The translations under genes and the position numbers were made by a program. The notes under the pieces were generated by a model. It saw only the letters and a list, made by a program, of their open reading frames with translations, did not search any database and had not been told where the DNA came from. From Synergistaceae bacterium (GTDB lineage: Bacteria; Synergistota; Synergistia; Synergistales; Aminobacteriaceae): a stretch of DNA of 49,685 nt. The stretch lies in contig JAHDKR010000101.1 in the NCBI GenBank assembly GCA_018436785.1, positions 1-49,685 of the forward strand, read 5' to 3'. Every line of letters begins with the position of its first letter. Position 1 is the stretch's first letter. Shown here piece after piece: positions 46,840 through 49,685 of the stretch.

Positions 46840-49101
46840 ATGTTTTTCGATATCAGAGGCATTGTGCTTTTCTGGTTGGTTGTCAATCTTATGCTCACCG
46901 TAACGAATATCGCCATGTACTTCCGCTACCGGAAGCGCTTCGAAGGCCTCCTCTTCTGGTCCGTGCACATGATTCTTCAGGTGACGGGCATGACCTTCAT
47001 CTTTCTTCGAGGGTTCATCCCCGGGTTCGTCTCCGTTTTTGTCGCCAACGGGATGCTCGCCATGGGGGCGCTCTCGCTCCTCGTGGGGCTCGAACTGTTT
47101 GTGGACAAGAGCCGACGGCATGGGTTCAACCTCGCGGCGATCGCAGGCTATCTTGCGGTTATGGCCTACTTCTACTGGATTCGTCCCGATCTCGCGGTGC
47201 GCACCGTCGCGACGTCCGCTCTTCATGCCGCCGTCGCGTTTCAGATCTGCGCGTTGCTGCTCCGGCGGGTTCCTTGCGGTCTGCGGGACATCACGCGCAT
47301 CACCGGACTGGTGGCGGGCGTCTACGCCGCGGTCCATTTTTCCAGAATGTGTCTGTTGCTCTTCTTCTCGCCACAGACGAACGATTTGTTCCGCTCCGGT
47401 TTTGTCGATTCGTTTTTTCTCGCCTGTATTCTCACGCTGGAAATAGCCTTGAAGCTCGCCATCATCATGATGCTCTCGCGCCGCCTTCTCGAAACCCTCG
47501 AACAGACCACAGCGGAGGCTGAGCGGATGGCCGTGGCCGCTCAGACCGCGAATAGGGCGAAGAGCGAATTCCTGGCGAATATGAGCCACGAGATACGGAC
47601 GCCCATGAACGGAGTTCTGGGGATGACGGGGTTGCTGCTCGATATGCGTCTGACCGACGAGCAGCGGAGCTGCGCCGAGGCCGTGCGTTCGAGCGGCGAG
47701 CATCTCCTCGGCATTCTCAACGATATTCTGGACTTCTCGAAGATCGAGGCCGGGCGGCTTGATCTGGAGGACGTGGATTTCGACCTGCGCGCCGTGCTCG
47801 ATGAAATCGCCTCCATCCTGGGGGCGCGCGCCGGGGCGAAAGGCCTGCAACTGCGCCTTTCCATGGATCCCGGCGTGCCGGCCTCGCTGCGGGGAGACCC
47901 GCTGCGACTTCGACAGGTGCTGAACAACCTGGCGGACAATGCGGTCAAGTTCACTTCGCGGGGCGAGGTTTCCATCTCCGTAGAGTCCGAGGAGGAAGGA
48001 CAAAACGATGTCGCGCTGCGCTTTTCGGTGCGCGACACGGGGATCGGAATCCCGTTGGAGAAGCAGGGGGCGCTCTTCGACAAGTTCAGCCAGTTGGATA
48101 CCTCGACGACAAGAAAATACGGAGGTACCGGCCTTGGCCTCGCTATCTCGAAAAAACTCGTCGAGATGATGGGCGGAGAAATCGGCGTAACAAGCGCCGA
48201 AGGCCGGGGATCGGAGTTCTGGTTTTCGGCGCGGTTCGGCAAGGCGTCCGGTGCGGGGCGCGCTCTTCCGCAAAAGGAACACCGCGACATGACGCCGCTC
48301 TCCGCGGGGCAAAGGCGAGCGCGGCTTCTCGTCGCGGAGGACAACACGACCAACCTCCAGGTCGCGCTGGGCATTCTGAAAGGCCTGGGACTGGACGCGG
48401 ACGCGGCCTCGGACGGAGAGGAGGCTGTCGAGGCGGTGCAACGCCATCCGTACGATTTGGTGCTGATGGACTGCCAGATGCCCCGGATGGATGGATACGA
48501 GGCGACGCGGAGGATTCGCTCGCTGGAGGGCGACGTTCGCGACGTCCCGATCATCGCGATGACGGCGCATGCGATGGCCGGGGACAGGGAGAAGTGCCTG
48601 CAGGCGGGAATGAACGATTACGTTTCCAAGCCGATTTCTCCTCGTCTCTTCGTCGAAACGCTTCGGCGCTGGCTTCCTTCGGGGGCAGACGCTCTCGAAG
48701 ATGCTCCGGGGCTCAAGGGAACTGTCGGCGAAAGCTGCTCGGCTTCTTCGGGGCAGGAGCGGGAGTTTGCGTCCCGTGTATGGGACAGGAGCCTCCTGCT
48801 GGAGCGGGTGCTCGGGGATGAAGCCTTGGCCGAAGATGTTGTCGCGGGGTTTGTGAGCGATATGCCGGAGAGGATCGCCGCTCTTGAGAAGGCTGTGGCG
48901 GCCGGCGACTTCGGCGAAACGGAGAACCTGAGCCACGCTCTGAAAGGGGCCGCCGGAAGCGTCTCCGCGGAAGCGTTGATGCGTGTCGCGAAGGAGATGG
49001 AGAAGAAAGCGAAAGAGAGTGACCTTGACGCTCTCAGGACTATTCTGCCGGCTGTGATGTGGGAATATGAACGGTTGAGGTCGGCGCTCGAAAAGAAGTA
49101 G
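46840..49101 (+). CDS. Membrane-bound hybrid sensor histidine kinase (HisKA-HATPase-REC-HPt)
   Basis: A 753-residue protein. Residues 1-220 contain about seven hydrophobic helices (for example [20 protein letters not shown]), a membrane sensor of unknown type. Next come HisKA with His near 250 ([13 protein letters not shown]), HATPase_c ([31 protein letters not shown]), a receiver with Asp near 544 ([13 protein letters not shown]), and a C-terminal HPt with His near 699 ([11 protein letters not shown]). The whole phosphorelay is in one chain, so it needs only an external response regulator, which is not adjacent. GGGAGGGA precedes the ATG. Confidence 0.93.
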   Translation: MFFDIRGIVLFWLVVNLMLTVTNIAMYFRYRKRFEGLLFWSVHMILQVTGMTFIFLRGFIPGFVSVFVANGMLAMGALSLLVGLELFVDKSRRHGFNLAAIAGYLAVMAYFYWIRPDLAVRTVATSALHAAVAFQICALLLRRVPCGLRDITRITGLVAGVYAAVHFSRMCLLLFFSPQTNDLFRSGFVDSFFLACILTLEIALKLAIIMMLSRRLLETLEQTTAEAERMAVAAQTANRAKSEFLANMSHEIRTPMNGVLGMTGLLLDMRLTDEQRSCAEAVRSSGEHLLGILNDILDFSKIEAGRLDLEDVDFDLRAVLDEIASILGARAGAKGLQLRLSMDPGVPASLRGDPLRLRQVLNNLADNAVKFTSRGEVSISVESEEEGQNDVALRFSVRDTGIGIPLEKQGALFDKFSQLDTSTTRKYGGTGLGLAISKKLVEMMGGEIGVTSAEGRGSEFWFSARFGKASGAGRALPQKEHRDMTPLSAGQRRARLLVAEDNTTNLQVALGILKGLGLDADAASDGEEAVEAVQRHPYDLVLMDCQMPRMDGYEATRRIRSLEGDVRDVPIIAMTAHAMAGDREKCLQAGMNDYVSKPISPRLFVETLRRWLPSGADALEDAPGLKGTVGESCSASSGQEREFASRVWDRSLLLERVLGDEALAEDVVAGFVSDMPERIAALEKAVAAGDFGETENLSHALKGAAGSVSAEALMRVAKEMEKKAKESDLDALRTILPAVMWEYERLRSALEKK

Positions 49102-49190
49102 GAAGGGAAATCTCCGAGTCTTCTTCGTGCGAGCGGTTCCGGGCGGGGACGCGACGAAACTGTTCTCCCCGATGCGAAGGGAGGAAAATC

Positions 49191-49673
49191 ATGACTGGAC
49201 GCATAGTTACATTGTTGGCGCGAGGCGTTCTGCTCCTTCTTCTCTGTGCCGTCTCTTCGGAGGCGCAGTCGCGAATGGAGAAAGAGTACTGCAACGCGCG
49301 CTTCGGCTTCTGTTTTTCGTACCCGGCGCATTTCGAGATGGACCCGCCTCCGGAGAACGACGACGGACGGGTTCTGCGCGACAGCGACGGGTGCGTCGTG
49401 ACGGCGTGGGGAGGGTACAACGTCCTCGAAGAGACGCTTGAAGATGCGATGACATCGCGGAACGCCGATTTCGACACCGTGACCTACAGTGCCAAGGGGA
49501 AGAACTGGTTCGTCCTCTCGGGGTACAGAGGGAGCGACATCGTCTATCTCAAACTCTGGGTGGGGCCCGACGCGGTCAACGGACTGGAGATGGCGTACCC
49601 GTCGGCGTTGAAAAAGGAGTACGACGCGGTGGTGACGAACATCGTCCGTTCGTTCCGTCCCGGAGATTTGTAG
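49191..49673 (+). CDS. Secreted protein of unknown function
   Basis: A 160-residue protein with a signal peptide (VTLLARGVLLLLLCAVSSEA, cut near SEAQS). The mature part, with YCNARFGFCFSYPAHFEMDP and a pair of Cys, looks like a small beta-rich periplasmic domain; the pattern resembles lipoprotein-associated domains that begin NxxFGFSxxYP. No catalytic motif is seen. It has GAGGAAAATC before its ATG and lies 89 bases after the hybrid kinase, perhaps in one operon. Confidence 0.75.
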   Translation: MTGRIVTLLARGVLLLLLCAVSSEAQSRMEKEYCNARFGFCFSYPAHFEMDPPPENDDGRVLRDSDGCVVTAWGGYNVLEETLEDAMTSRNADFDTVTYSAKGKNWFVLSGYRGSDIVYLKLWVGPDAVNGLEMAYPSALKKEYDAVVTNIVRSFRPGDL

Positions 49674-49685
49674 CCGGTCCGCGGA

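Overview
This is a GC-rich, gene-dense bacterial chromosome segment with no rRNA, tRNA, CRISPR array or insertion sequence that I can see. The left edge holds the start of a glycine/sarcosine/betaine reductase component B gene, an enzyme of amino-acid-fermenting anaerobes. A tripartite tricarboxylate transporter, a 2-keto-3-deoxy sugar-acid module and many signalling proteins are also present. Together they suggest a strictly anaerobic, amino-acid and organic-acid using bacterium; Synergistota would fit, but that is inference.

Layout. 0-10.5 kb: reductase fragment; a PAS histidine kinase and LuxR-type regulator pair; a HigBA-type toxin-antitoxin pair; a transglutaminase-like protein; two decayed genes facing each other (a truncated short-chain dehydrogenase and a solute-binding protein split by an in-frame TGA); a nitrilase and PLP-decarboxylase operon; and a two-gene module of an AAA ATPase and a PD-(D/E)XK-like nuclease that looks like an unnamed defence system. 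10.5-13.4 kb: a reverse-strand operon (isochorismatase-like hydrolase, prolyl-iminopeptidase-like hydrolase, DUF3795-like protein) and a small membrane protein. 13.7-28.5 kb: a complete type 1 BREX phage-defence operon (brxA, brxB, brxC, pglX, pglZ, brxL) with a Septu-like ATPase/HNH pair inserted between pglX and pglZ. The genes overlap or almost touch, so the locus reads as one co-translated unit.

28.8-39.4 kb: a divergent serine-hydroxymethyltransferase-like gene, two small reverse genes (cyclophilin-like, YbaK), then a catabolic operon with a textbook sigma-70 promoter (KDPG aldolase, KDG kinase, DapA-family aldolase/dehydratase, TctC-TctB-TctA transporter, IclR regulator). It is followed by a reverse-strand DUF488/CorA pair. 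39.5-49.7 kb: signalling and housekeeping genes (PAS-GGDEF-HD-GYP protein, GIY-YIG protein, DJ-1/PfpI, MinC, CheV, DUF523, hemerythrin, hybrid histidine kinase, a secreted protein) and an AraC remnant.

The most interesting points are the BREX operon with its embedded Septu-like pair, the BrxL whose C-terminus resembles a MIT_C/PLD-like domain rather than a Lon protease, the GC-poor specificity region of PglX, the ATPase/nuclease module at 8.5-10.5 kb, and the SHMT paralogue with altered active-site residues.
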